Program-made: the position numbers and the translations under genes
The notes under the pieces: generated by a model
What the model saw: only the letters and a program-made list of their open reading frames with translations
Told to the model about the DNA's origin: nothing
Database searches by the model: none
Shown: piece after piece, positions 1 through 6,502 of the stretch
Layout: every line of letters begins with the position of its first letter
Numbering within the stretch: position 1 is the first letter of the stretch
NCBI GenBank assembly: GCA_016929775.1
Contig: JAFGIE010000146.1
Coordinates: 1-6,524, forward strand
From: Anaerolineae bacterium
Lineage (GTDB): Bacteria > Chloroflexota > Anaerolineae > JAFGEY01
Direction of reading: 5' to 3'
DNA length: 6,524 nt

Positions 1-27
1 AATGCGATTGCCCTCTTGGACATCCCC

Positions 28-56
28 TTGCACAGATCGCCGGAATGCGATACAAT
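28..56 (+). promoter_or_regulatory. Candidate sigma70-type promoter of the sensor kinase operon
   Basis: A -10 element TACAAT (51-56, five of six consensus bases) lies exactly 17 bases after TTGCAC (28-33), which keeps the TTG of the -35 consensus but is weak in its second half. Transcription would start near position 63 and give an untranslated leader of about 80 bases before the ATG at 143. The leader contains a 14-base palindrome, GCTGCC-TC-GGCAGC (115-128), just upstream of the start; its loop is very short and no regulatory role is claimed. No other promoter-like pair is obvious in the first 142 bases. The assignment is by eye. Confidence 0.5.
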
Positions 57-142
57 ATCCTTGATGGCAAACTGGGGGGTGCGCCACACCACGCCTACTC
101 CGTGCCCCCGTTGTGCTGCCTCGGCAGCCGGGAACGCACACC

Positions 143-1789
143 ATGTCTGGACCACGGATCCTGATCGTCGACGACGATGTGAATACGGCGGACTATATCG
201 CCGAGCTCTTGCAAGCCGAAGGATACGACACCACCTGGGCTTTTGACGGGCGCGAGGCGATCAGCCAGTTACGCAGCACGCCTGCCGAAGCCGCCGGGGT
301 GCCCAAGGCTTTCGAACTGGTAGTCCTGGACGTCATGATGCCCGGCATCGACGGCTATGAGGTCTGCCGGCGGATCAAGGCTGACCAGGACCTGCGCCAC
401 ACGTCGGTGATCATGGTCACCGGTCTCGGATCGACGCCCAACAAGACCAAGGGGCTCGACCTGGGCGCCGACGACTATATCACCAAGCCCTTCACGCCCG
501 AGGAGCTGCTCGCACGCGTGCGCTCGGTACTGCGCATGCGCGCCATGGATCGCGAGATCGTCCAGCACAACCGCGAGCTGGCGGCGCTCAACGAGGTCGC
601 GCGGCTGACCAGCCGTTCGCTCGACCTCGACCAAGTCCTATCGACGACCCTCAATCAGGCCCTCAGCCTCATGTCCGGGCGGACGGCGCTGGTCGCCCTG
701 ATCGAGGAGGGCGCCGAAGACCTGGCGCTGCGCATGCACCGCGGGCTGCCGACGCAGGTGAACGGTCATTTTGACGGCGCACGCTGGGCCCCCGGCGAGG
801 GCCTGGTCGGTGCAGTCGTCTCGCGCGGCGAGACCGTGGTCACAGATGCCCTGGAGGACGATCGGCATCTCTCCATCCTGGCGGCGCACGACCTGCGCAC
901 CGCTGCGTGCGCGCCCCTCACTGCCCAACACGGCATCGTGGGTGCGCTCGTGGTCCTGGCGCACGACCAGACGCGCTGGGACGAGCACAGTGTGCGCCTG
1001 CTGGAAGCCCTGGGCGCGCAGGTCGGATCGGCGATCGAGAACGCGCGCCTCTATGCACGCATCTCCCAGTACGCCGAGGAGCTGGCGCAGTCACAGGCCC
1101 AGCTGATCCAAGCCGAAAAACTCGCCGCGATGGGCCGGCTGACCGCCTCGATCGCGCACGAACTCAACAACCCGCTGCAGGCGATCCAGAACTGCCTGCA
1201 CCTGATCCTGTACCGCTCGCTCGAGGGGGACAAGCAGCGCAGGTACCTGACCATGGCGCAGGAGGAGGTCGAGCGCCTGATCAGCACGGTGCAGCGCATG
1301 CTCGACTTTTACCGCCCCTCGGTCAAGCAGCATCGCGCGACCGACGTCCACGAGGTGATCGAGGATGTCTTGGCGCTCACGGACAAGCAGCTGCAGAACG
1401 GGCGGGTGCGCGTCCGCAAGTCCTTCGATCGGGACATCCCACCGCTCAACACGATCCAGAACCAGCTCAAGCAGGTGTTCCTGAACCTGATCGTCAACGC
1501 CGTCGAGGCCATGCCCCACGGGGGCGAGCTGGCGATCCAGACCTCGCTCAGCCCCGACGGACGGTGGGTCTCGATTGCCTTCACAGACCAGGGCATGGGC
1601 CTCTCGCAGCAGGCAAGAGCGCACCTCTTTGAGCCCTTTTACACCACCAAGCACAAGGGCACTGGCCTCGGCTTGTCGGTGAGCTATGGGATCATCGAGC
1701 AGCACGGGGGCACGATCCAGGTCGAGAGCAGTGAGGGAAAGGGCAGTTGCTTCACCGTCCGCCTGCCCACCGGGCCGATCGTGTCCTGA
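143..1789 (+). CDS. Soluble hybrid sensor: receiver-GAF-histidine kinase
   Basis: A 548-residue cytoplasmic signalling protein that should autophosphorylate a histidine using ATP and pass the phosphate to a response regulator. An N-terminal receiver (about 5-128) has the acidic pair D10/D11, phospho-acceptor D63 in VLDVMMPGIDG, T93 and K115. A GAF domain (about 149-305) is the likely ligand or redox sensor. A short coiled coil follows, then the dimerisation domain with H339 in SIAHELNNPL (about 329-393). The ATPase domain (about 440-543) has the N box N448/N452, the G1 box DQGMG (482-486), an FEPFYTTK F box (496-503) and the G2 box GTGLGL (506-511). No membrane segment or signal peptide is visible. 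The ATG at 143 is chosen over an in-frame GTG at 113 because only the ATG has a purine-rich stretch upstream (GGGAA, 130-134) and it starts right at the receiver. The receiver carries about nine extra residues before D63 compared with the regulator next door. The partner is probably the regulator 24 bases downstream. The signal is unknown. Confidence 0.93.
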   Translation: MSGPRILIVDDDVNTADYIAELLQAEGYDTTWAFDGREAISQLRSTPAEAAGVPKAFELVVLDVMMPGIDGYEVCRRIKADQDLRHTSVIMVTGLGSTPNKTKGLDLGADDYITKPFTPEELLARVRSVLRMRAMDREIVQHNRELAALNEVARLTSRSLDLDQVLSTTLNQALSLMSGRTALVALIEEGAEDLALRMHRGLPTQVNGHFDGARWAPGEGLVGAVVSRGETVVTDALEDDRHLSILAAHDLRTAACAPLTAQHGIVGALVVLAHDQTRWDEHSVRLLEALGAQVGSAIENARLYARISQYAEELAQSQAQLIQAEKLAAMGRLTASIAHELNNPLQAIQNCLHLILYRSLEGDKQRRYLTMAQEEVERLISTVQRMLDFYRPSVKQHRATDVHEVIEDVLALTDKQLQNGRVRVRKSFDRDIPPLNTIQNQLKQVFLNLIVNAVEAMPHGGELAIQTSLSPDGRWVSIAFTDQGMGLSQQARAHLFEPFYTTKHKGTGLGLSVSYGIIEQHGGTIQVESSEGKGSCFTVRLPTGPIVS

Positions 1790-1813
1790 CGCAGGAAGCA
1801 CAGGGAGAGGACC

Positions 1814-2620
1814 ATGCACAAGACGCGCATCCTGATCGTCGACGACGAGTCCACACTGCGTGCGACGATGGAGGACTTGTTGGAGGCGGAGGACCGCGAG
1901 ATCGTCACCGCGGCGAGCGGCGAGGAGGCGTTGGCATACCTGGAGGGGGATCCCTTTGACCTGGTGATCGTCGACCTGATCATGCCCGGGATCGACGGCT
2001 TGCAGGTGATCGATGTGACCCAGAAAACGTCGCCCCAGACCAAGATCATCATGCTCACCGCATACGGCACCCTCGAGTCGGCGATCCAGGCGATGCGTCG
2101 CGGTGCGACCGACTATTTGCTCAAGCCCGCCAACGCCCCGCAGATCGAGGCTGCCGTCGACCGGGCCCTGCAGCAACGCTACGAACAAGCGCGCCGCGAG
2201 GCGCTGATCGAGCGCATCAGCGACGCCTTTGACGAGCTGCGCGGGCAGCCCGCGACTGGCGCCCCCGAGGAAGCACTGCCCCCGCGCCACGAGCGGTTCC
2301 TGCAGGCACGCGGGATCATCATCGACCTGCAGAAACAGATCGCCACCATGAACGGCGAGAGCCTCGATCTGACGCCCACCGAGCTGCGCCTCCTGTCGAC
2401 GTTCATCGCCAATGCGGACCAGGTGATGAGCTGTCGCGAACTCGTCTACCAGGTGCAGAACTATGAGACCGACGAGCGCGACGCGCGATCGAGCATCCGG
2501 GTCTACGTGCGGCGCCTCCGCAAAAAGATCGAGCCTGACCCCGGCTCGCCAACCTACATCCTCAACGTGCGCGGAGCGGGTTACATGTTCTCCGGGAGCG
2601 GTACCCAGGGAAGCGAGTGA
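1814..2620 (+). CDS. Response regulator, receiver plus winged-helix DNA-binding domain
   Basis: A 268-residue transcription factor, probably activated by phosphorylation from the upstream kinase. The receiver (about 4-122) shows D10/D11, phospho-acceptor D54 in VDLIMPGIDG, T82 and K104. Its LTAYGTLESAI segment resembles NtrC-family receivers rather than typical OmpR ones. A charged, probably helical stretch (about 112-144) and a proline-containing spacer follow. The C-terminal OmpR/PhoB-type winged helix spans about 168-260, with the LTPTELRLL helix (186-194), a recognition-helix region rich in arginine (RSSIRVYVRRLRKKI, 225-239) and the wing ending in VRGAGYMF (252-259). The protein is about 30-40 residues longer than most OmpR-family regulators because of the linker. 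The start is supported by GGGAGAGG (1803-1810) close upstream. It lies 24 bases after the kinase and 43 before the lipoprotein gene, so all three look like one transcript. Its DNA targets are not visible here. Confidence 0.93.
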   Translation: MHKTRILIVDDESTLRATMEDLLEAEDREIVTAASGEEALAYLEGDPFDLVIVDLIMPGIDGLQVIDVTQKTSPQTKIIMLTAYGTLESAIQAMRRGATDYLLKPANAPQIEAAVDRALQQRYEQARREALIERISDAFDELRGQPATGAPEEALPPRHERFLQARGIIIDLQKQIATMNGESLDLTPTELRLLSTFIANADQVMSCRELVYQVQNYETDERDARSSIRVYVRRLRKKIEPDPGSPTYILNVRGAGYMFSGSGTQGSE

Positions 2621-2647
2621 TCGCCGCACCGCGCGCCAACACACGCA

Positions 2648-2655
2648 GAGAGGAG
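2648..2655 (+). promoter_or_regulatory. Shine-Dalgarno site fixing a TTG start
   Basis: GAGAGGAG lies eight bases before TTG at 2664. This is the same octamer, at the same spacing, as the one before the AIM24 gene on the other strand (4701-4708). It decides the lipoprotein start, because the only in-frame ATG lies far upstream inside the response regulator gene. The GTG at 2659 is out of frame. Confidence 0.75.
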
Positions 2656-2663
2656 CCCGTGTC

Positions 2664-3434
2664 TTGTCCAGCCCACCCAGTCCCCAGCACCGCATCTCCC
2701 GTCCTGCCCTGTGCCTGCTCGTATTCTGTGTCCTGGGCGCTATCGCCTGTGGCCCGCTGAGCCTCGGTCCCCGCGACACGCCGGCGCCCGTGGCCTCGCC
2801 GACCCCGGTGCAAGCGGCGACGCCGACGACGGCGCCGGTCGCCACAGCCACGCCGACTGGAGCGGCGGGCGCGCCCGCCCCGCCTGCCGGGCCCGAGGGG
2901 ACGGACTTGATCGATTGCCCGCCCGCGGGCAGCACGATGCTGCTCAAGTTCTCCGCCGACATCACGATCGAGCACGAGGGCGCCGTGATCCAGCACGTGC
3001 TCCACGACGGCGTGCTGGGCCTGGTCGTCAGCCGGGACGGGCGCGCGATCGAGAGCGCCGAGGGGGCGCCGATCGTCTACGAGATGAACGGCTCGATGCC
3101 CAAGTGCGTCCTGGAAGGCGAGGGGACCATGACCCCTTCGGCCTCCGGGTACTGTGAAAACGGCGTGGTCTACCTGACGATCGTCGAGGAGTGGGGCGCG
3201 TACAACGGGACGATGACCTGCGAGGACACGGTCATTCCGCTCAACATCCCCTCGATGGGCACGATGACCCACACTGGCGCGGACGGACAGGGCGAGGTCT
3301 TTTACCTGGACCGGAGCTTCTCCAGCGAGGGCGCGGGCTATACCTCGATCCGGCCCTTTTCCGGACCAGGCAGCGGACAGCACGTGTGGACGCTCTTTTA
3401 CGAGTGGACGGGACCCGTGGCCCCACAGGGCTAG
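2664..3434 (+). CDS. Secreted lipoprotein of unknown function
   Basis: A 256-residue protein that I do not recognise. Read from the TTG at 2664 it begins with a positively charged n-region (R10, R13), a hydrophobic core (about 15-28) and a lipobox-like AIAC ending at C29. This suggests lipidation and display on the outer face of the membrane. The lipobox is not ideal, with alanine rather than leucine at -3. A low-complexity linker rich in Pro, Thr and Ala (about 36-77) then separates the anchor from a globular domain (about 80-256). That domain has four cysteines (C85, C148, C164, C186), enough for two disulfides, and many alternating hydrophobic/Gly/Thr stretches suggesting beta structure. 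No catalytic motif is seen. It follows the response regulator by 43 bases with no intervening terminator, so it is probably co-expressed and may be an output or a surface partner of the two-component system. The existence of the gene is well supported; its function is open. Confidence 0.82.
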   Translation: MSSPPSPQHRISRPALCLLVFCVLGAIACGPLSLGPRDTPAPVASPTPVQAATPTTAPVATATPTGAAGAPAPPAGPEGTDLIDCPPAGSTMLLKFSADITIEHEGAVIQHVLHDGVLGLVVSRDGRAIESAEGAPIVYEMNGSMPKCVLEGEGTMTPSASGYCENGVVYLTIVEEWGAYNGTMTCEDTVIPLNIPSMGTMTHTGADGQGEVFYLDRSFSSEGAGYTSIRPFSGPGSGQHVWTLFYEWTGPVAPQG

Positions 3435-3455
3435 CCGCCAGCGCCGCGATCGAAA

Positions 3456-3492
3456 GCCCGGCTCCGGGCAACCCTCTGCCCCGGAGCCGGGC
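3456..3492. terminator. GC-rich hairpin terminator between convergent genes
   Basis: A perfect 13-base inverted repeat, GCCCGGCTCCGGG (3456-3468) and CCCGGAGCCGGGC (3480-3492), flanks an 11-base loop. It lies 21 bases after the lipoprotein stop and 32 bases after the stop of the small membrane-protein gene coming the other way. On the minus strand the stem is followed by TTTC, giving a short U run. On the plus strand there is no T run. It probably serves both genes, with the classical intrinsic form only on the minus strand. Confidence 0.8.
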
Positions 3493-3524
3493 CACGTCAG
3501 CGCGCAGCCACGCTACAGCCGCGA

Positions 3525-3719
3525 CTACTCTTTCCCGACCTCTCTGCCCTGGTCGATGCGATAGTCGCCGCTCTCGTCCTCGGTCCGCGGTTCCGTCGCC
3601 TTGTGCACGATCGCGAACAGCTTGAGGACCAGCGCCACGACGCCAAACGCGCCGAGCAAGCCCAGCGGAGCCAGGCATACCACCAGCAGCGCCCAGGGCA
3701 AGTTCATCCACGCGCCCAT
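3525..3719 (-). CDS. Small membrane protein, function unknown
   Basis: A 64-residue protein with one long hydrophobic stretch (about 7-38). It is broken by P18 and glycines, so it could be one membrane helix or a tight helical hairpin. A hydrophilic, acidic tail (about 39-64) follows, which would be soluble on one side of the membrane. The ATG at 3719 is supported by GGGAGGG (3730-3724 on this strand) with about five bases between the GGAGG core and the start. It lies 61 bases downstream of the AIM24 gene in the same direction, with no hairpin seen between, and is followed by a good terminator; this argues that it is a real last gene of that transcript. I do not recognise a family. A role as a membrane partner of the AIM24 protein is inference from position only. 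Confidence 0.68.
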   Translation of the reverse strand: MGAWMNLPWALLVVCLAPLGLLGAFGVVALVLKLFAIVHKATEPRTEDESGDYRIDQGREVGKE

Positions 3720-3780
3720 TCATCCCTCCCAGCCGCACGCGCCCGTCACTTGCCACGCACGACAGCCGCGCCGCAATCCG

Positions 3781-4692
3781 CTAGTTGCTCAGCAGTCCCT
3801 TGACCACGCTGCCGGCGATGCTGCCGCCACTACTGGAGCCGCCGCTCGGCTGGACATAGCGCGCGACCTTGCGCGCCAGGTTGTACATCGGCATGGTCTG
3901 CAGCCAGATCCGGCCCGGGCCACGCAGCCGGGCGAGAAACAGCCCCTCGCCCCCGAAAAAGATGTTCTTGATCCCGCGTACCATCTCGATGTCGAAATCG
4001 ACCGTCGGCTCAAACATCGCCACATAGCCCGTATCGACCATCATGGTCTGGTTGGCTTCGAGCGTGTACTCGACGATCTCGCCATCGAACTCGGTGAAGA
4101 CCAGGCCCGGGCCCGTGAAGCGCTGCAACAGGAACCCTTCGCCCCCGAAAAAGCCCGCGCCCAGGCGCTTGTGAAAGTGCACCTTGACGTCGACCGACTT
4201 TTCGGCGCACATAAAGGCATCCTTCTGGGCGATGATCTCTTGCCCAGGGGCCAGGTCGACCGGCACGATCTTGCCCGGGAACTCGGAGGCAAAGGCGACG
4301 ATCCCGGTGCCGCGCTCGACCTCATAGTCGACCAGGAACAGCGACTCGCCGGTGAACATGCGGCCCAGCATCTTGCCCAGCCCGCCCGCGGTCTTGGCCT
4401 CCATCTTGACATTGGCCGACATCCAGGCCATACCGCCGCTCTCCGAGTAGACCTCTTGCCCCGGGTGGAGCTCGATCGTCACTGCCTGGAGCGTCGTGCC
4501 GATCATCTGGTACTTGAGCCCCGAGCTGCCCTGCCCGGTGTAGGACACCGAAGGATCGGGCAGGTCGATGCGCGCCCCAGCCTGGGGGATGAACGCCGTT
4601 ACGTCGTCCGGGGCGCCGGTTAGGCTCGCCCCGCAGTGGGGGCAGAAGCGCTTGCCCGCCTCTACCTCTGCACCGCATTCGTGACACTTCAT
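3781..4692 (-). CDS. Zinc-ribbon AIM24 family protein (TIGR00266/DUF124)
   Basis: A 303-residue protein. An N-terminal zinc ribbon has two CxxC pairs, C3/C6 and C17/C20, in CHECG and CPHCG. After a linker (about 25-58) comes an AIM24/TIGR00266 domain (about 59-280). This beta-rich fold is widespread in bacteria and related to yeast mitochondrial Aim24; the bacterial role is not established. Three related segments stand out: [13 protein letters not shown] (113-125), [16 protein letters not shown] (181-196) and [16 protein letters not shown] (245-260), consistent with internal structural repetition. The tail (about 282-303) is Gly/Ser-rich and flexible. There is no signal peptide. The ATG at 4692 is chosen because GAGAGGAG (4708-4701) lies eight bases upstream and the zinc ribbon begins immediately; the frame stays open to 4809 but that extension is poor in expected features. 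The downstream small membrane protein is probably co-transcribed. Family assignment is firm, function unknown. Confidence 0.9.
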   Translation of the reverse strand: MKCHECGAEVEAGKRFCPHCGASLTGAPDDVTAFIPQAGARIDLPDPSVSYTGQGSSGLKYQMIGTTLQAVTIELHPGQEVYSESGGMAWMSANVKMEAKTAGGLGKMLGRMFTGESLFLVDYEVERGTGIVAFASEFPGKIVPVDLAPGQEIIAQKDAFMCAEKSVDVKVHFHKRLGAGFFGGEGFLLQRFTGPGLVFTEFDGEIVEYTLEANQTMMVDTGYVAMFEPTVDFDIEMVRGIKNIFFGGEGLFLARLRGPGRIWLQTMPMYNLARKVARYVQPSGGSSSGGSIAGSVVKGLLSN

Positions 4693-4893
4693 GATCCGTA
4701 CTCCTCTCGACTGAACGCCTGGCTCGCGACTGCACCCCATCCGAGCCGGCAACTCTCTCGGCGCACGTGCCCCCGCCTTGGGGCAGCGCGCACACCAGAC
4801 CGCAAACACTGTGCACTCTACGCACGACCCAGCACGGTTGTTTCAGCGGCGATTGAGGCGGCGCCCCGACGCGCCCGCTGGTCGCCGCCGCCC
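4693..4893 (-). other. Intergenic leader between nuclease and AIM24 genes
   Basis: This 201-base gap holds no convincing gene. Next to the nuclease stop, GGCGGCG (4857-4863) can pair with CGCCGCC (4886-4892) across a 22-base loop, a weak terminator candidate with no U run on the minus strand. A second small hairpin, GCCCC (4769-4773) with GGGGC (4780-4784), lies in the presumed AIM24 leader. A promoter for the AIM24 gene should be here if the nuclease transcript ends, but I found only a poor -10-like TAGAGT on the minus strand without a good -35. Whether the AIM24 gene has its own promoter is therefore undecided. Confidence 0.35.
4701..4708 (-). promoter_or_regulatory. Shine-Dalgarno site of the AIM24 gene
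   Basis: On the minus strand GAGAGGAG ends eight bases before ATG at 4692-4690. It selects this start over the open frame that continues upstream to 4809. Confidence 0.75.
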
Positions 4894-6300
4894 TCACTGC
4901 CCGATCGTCACCTCTTGGCCTCGCTCGGGCACGACGACGTCGGGCACGCCTCGTGCCGCGATCGCGTCGGCGATGCTGTTCGACGCCTCTTCCTCGCCGT
5001 GGACCACATACACGTGCCGCAGATCGGGGGTCCGCACGCGATCGAACCAGGCAAGGAGCTCCCGTCGATCGGCGTGCGCGCTGAATCCGTTCAACACATA
5101 GACCTCGGCACGGCGCGTGTAGGGCTCGCCAAAGATCTTGACCTCGGGCTGCTTCTCGACCAGGCGCCGGCCCAGCGTATGCGGCGCCTGCCAGCCGACA
5201 ATCACCACGGCGTTGCGGCGATCCTCGATGTTGTTCTTGAGGTGATGCAGGATCCGGCCCGTCTCGCACATGCCCGAAGCGCTGATGATCACCGCCGGGC
5301 TGTCGAGGCGGTTGATCGCCTTGGACTGCTCCACCTCGCGGATGTAGTGGACGCTGCCAAAGCTGAACGGATTGCGGCTGTCGCTCTCTTGCAGAAAGGC
5401 GCGCGTCTCCGCGTCGTAGCACTCGGGATGGAGCAAAAAGACCTCCGTGGCATTGACCGACAGCGGGCTGTCGACAAAGACCGGCAGCTGGGGCAGCTTG
5501 CCGCGATCGATCAGCCTGTGCAGGGCATACACGATGTTCTGCGTGCGCCCGACCGAGAAGGCGGGGATGATCACCTTGCCCCCTCGCCGGCGGACGCGAT
5601 CGACGATCTCGCCCAGCTGGTCGATGTTCTCGTCGCTGGAGACGTGCAGCCGGTCGCCGTAGGTGCTCTCGGTGATCAAGATCTCGCCCGTCTCGGGGGT
5701 CGCGGGGTCACGCAGCACAGGCGCGCCGGGCCGGCCCAGATCGCCTGTGAACAGCAAGCGCCGCTTCACACCCGCTTCCTCGATGTCGAGCGCGACGATC
5801 GCCGATCCCAGAATGTGCCCAGCGTCGTAAAAGGTCACCCGCACGCCCGGCGCGATCAGGAAGGGTCGCTCATAGCTGAGGCTGATCAAGTGCCCCAGAC
5901 TGCGTTCCGCATCCTCGATCGTGTACAACGGCTCGACCGGCGGCATGCCCGCGCGGCGCCGCTTCTTGTTCAGGTACGCGGCGTCCGACTCTTGGATGTG
6001 CCCCGAGTCGCGCAGCATGATGGCGCACAAGTCGCGCGTGCCCGGCGTGACCAGGATGTTCCCCTGGAACCCGCTCTTGACCAGCGTCGGGATGTTGCCC
6101 GAGTGGTCGATGTGGGCGTGCGACAGGACCATGACGTCGATCTGGGACGCATCAAAGGGTAGGTTGCGGTTGCGCTGAAAGCTCTCGTCCCGGTGCCCCT
6201 GGTACAGACCGCACTCGAGCAGAATGCGAGCCCCATTGACGGTCAGGAGGTGCATCGAGCCGGTCACGGTCCGGGCAGCGCCGAGGAACTGTAGCTTCAT
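4894..6300 (-). CDS. MBL-fold/beta-CASP ribonuclease, TTHA0252/CPSF-73 type
   Basis: A 468-residue zinc-dependent RNA-processing nuclease (COG1236 type), expected in the cytoplasm and cleaving RNA by an endo- and possibly exonucleolytic mechanism. The metallo-beta-lactamase part has the HAHIDH zinc motif (H61, H63, D65, H66), H162 in DAGHILGSA and D187 in FTGDLG. The inserted beta-CASP domain carries motif A, E211 in ITESTYGDR; PAFSVGRTQ (246-254) follows. The C-terminal part restores the fold with motif B H409 in GFSAHAD and motif C H434 in VVHGEEE. All catalytic positions are present. The motif I position is E29 (LLECG) rather than the Asp seen in TTHA0252 and CPSF-73. Length is close to the family norm. 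The start at 6300 is supported by AAGGAG (6313-6308) seven bases upstream and by the family-typical MKLQFLGAARTVTGS beginning. The exact RNA substrate cannot be read from the sequence. Confidence 0.93.
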   Translation of the reverse strand: MKLQFLGAARTVTGSMHLLTVNGARILLECGLYQGHRDESFQRNRNLPFDASQIDVMVLSHAHIDHSGNIPTLVKSGFQGNILVTPGTRDLCAIMLRDSGHIQESDAAYLNKKRRRAGMPPVEPLYTIEDAERSLGHLISLSYERPFLIAPGVRVTFYDAGHILGSAIVALDIEEAGVKRRLLFTGDLGRPGAPVLRDPATPETGEILITESTYGDRLHVSSDENIDQLGEIVDRVRRRGGKVIIPAFSVGRTQNIVYALHRLIDRGKLPQLPVFVDSPLSVNATEVFLLHPECYDAETRAFLQESDSRNPFSFGSVHYIREVEQSKAINRLDSPAVIISASGMCETGRILHHLKNNIEDRRNAVVIVGWQAPHTLGRRLVEKQPEVKIFGEPYTRRAEVYVLNGFSAHADRRELLAWFDRVRTPDLRHVYVVHGEEEASNSIADAIAARGVPDVVVPERGQEVTIGQ

Positions 6301-6307
6301 GTACGGG

Positions 6308-6313
6308 CTCCTT
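6308..6313 (-). promoter_or_regulatory. Shine-Dalgarno site of the beta-CASP nuclease
   Basis: AAGGAG on the minus strand lies seven bases before ATG at 6300-6298. It fixes this start rather than the in-frame upstream start at 6387, which would add 29 residues with no family resemblance. Confidence 0.75.
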
Positions 6314-6408
6314 GTCTGGTAGGCGATCCGAGGCGCCGGAGGTCTGGCCCTTTGCCAGGAGACAGAGGGCGTCGTCCAGGACCCCACGCCTCATCCCCCC
6401 CGCCGCAT

Positions 6409-6437
6409 ATGGTAGCACAACCGGGCCGAAAGATCAA
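6409..6437 (-). promoter_or_regulatory. Candidate promoter of the beta-CASP nuclease gene
   Basis: Read on the minus strand, TTGATC (6437-6432) and TACCAT (6414-6409) are separated by exactly 17 bases, matching four of six bases at each element of the sigma70 consensus. Transcription would begin near 6402 and leave a leader of about 100 bases before the start codon. A small imperfect hairpin, CTGGC/GCCAG around 6344-6358, sits in that leader. Confidence 0.45.
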
Positions 6438-6446
6438 CGACGCGTC

Positions 6447-6476
6447 TTCCCATCGCCGCCCGAACCATGGTATAAT
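6447..6476 (+). promoter_or_regulatory. Promoter with perfect TATAAT for the gene at the right edge
   Basis: TATAAT (6471-6476) is a full consensus -10. TTCCCA (6447-6452) matches four of six -35 bases at an 18-base spacer. The transcript would start near 6483, about 20 bases before the ATG at 6503. Its -35 lies only about ten bases from the -35 of the leftward nuclease promoter, so the two form a back-to-back divergent pair. Confidence 0.65.
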
Positions 6477-6502
6477 GCGAGCAACACCGAAAGGGGGCGA
6501 CG

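Noticed and set aside
113..142. Alternative GTG start ten codons upstream for the kinase
   Set aside because: No Shine-Dalgarno sequence precedes it and the extra residues do not belong to the receiver fold. The ATG at 143 fits better.
64..246. Short frame beginning at an ATG close to the predicted transcription start
   Set aside because: It runs mostly inside the kinase gene in another frame, lacks a ribosome site and yields an arginine-rich shadow peptide.
158..1848. A 20-base exact direct repeat (158-177 and 1829-1848)
   Set aside because: It encodes the conserved ILIVDD start of the two receiver domains with the same preferred codons. It is homology between paralogous domains, not a mobile or regulatory repeat.
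1091..2965. A 624-codon open frame on the minus strand opposite the kinase, regulator and lipoprotein genes
   Set aside because: It has no start with a ribosome site, is low in recognisable motifs and rich in Arg/Leu/Asp/Val as expected of the complement of GC-rich coding sequence. It crosses three well-supported genes.
3601..6162. Long plus-strand open frames (340 and 508 codons) opposite the AIM24 and nuclease genes
   Set aside because: They are mirror frames of strongly supported genes. The translations are full of His/Asp/Arg/Leu typical of antisense GC-rich sequence, with no domain signature.
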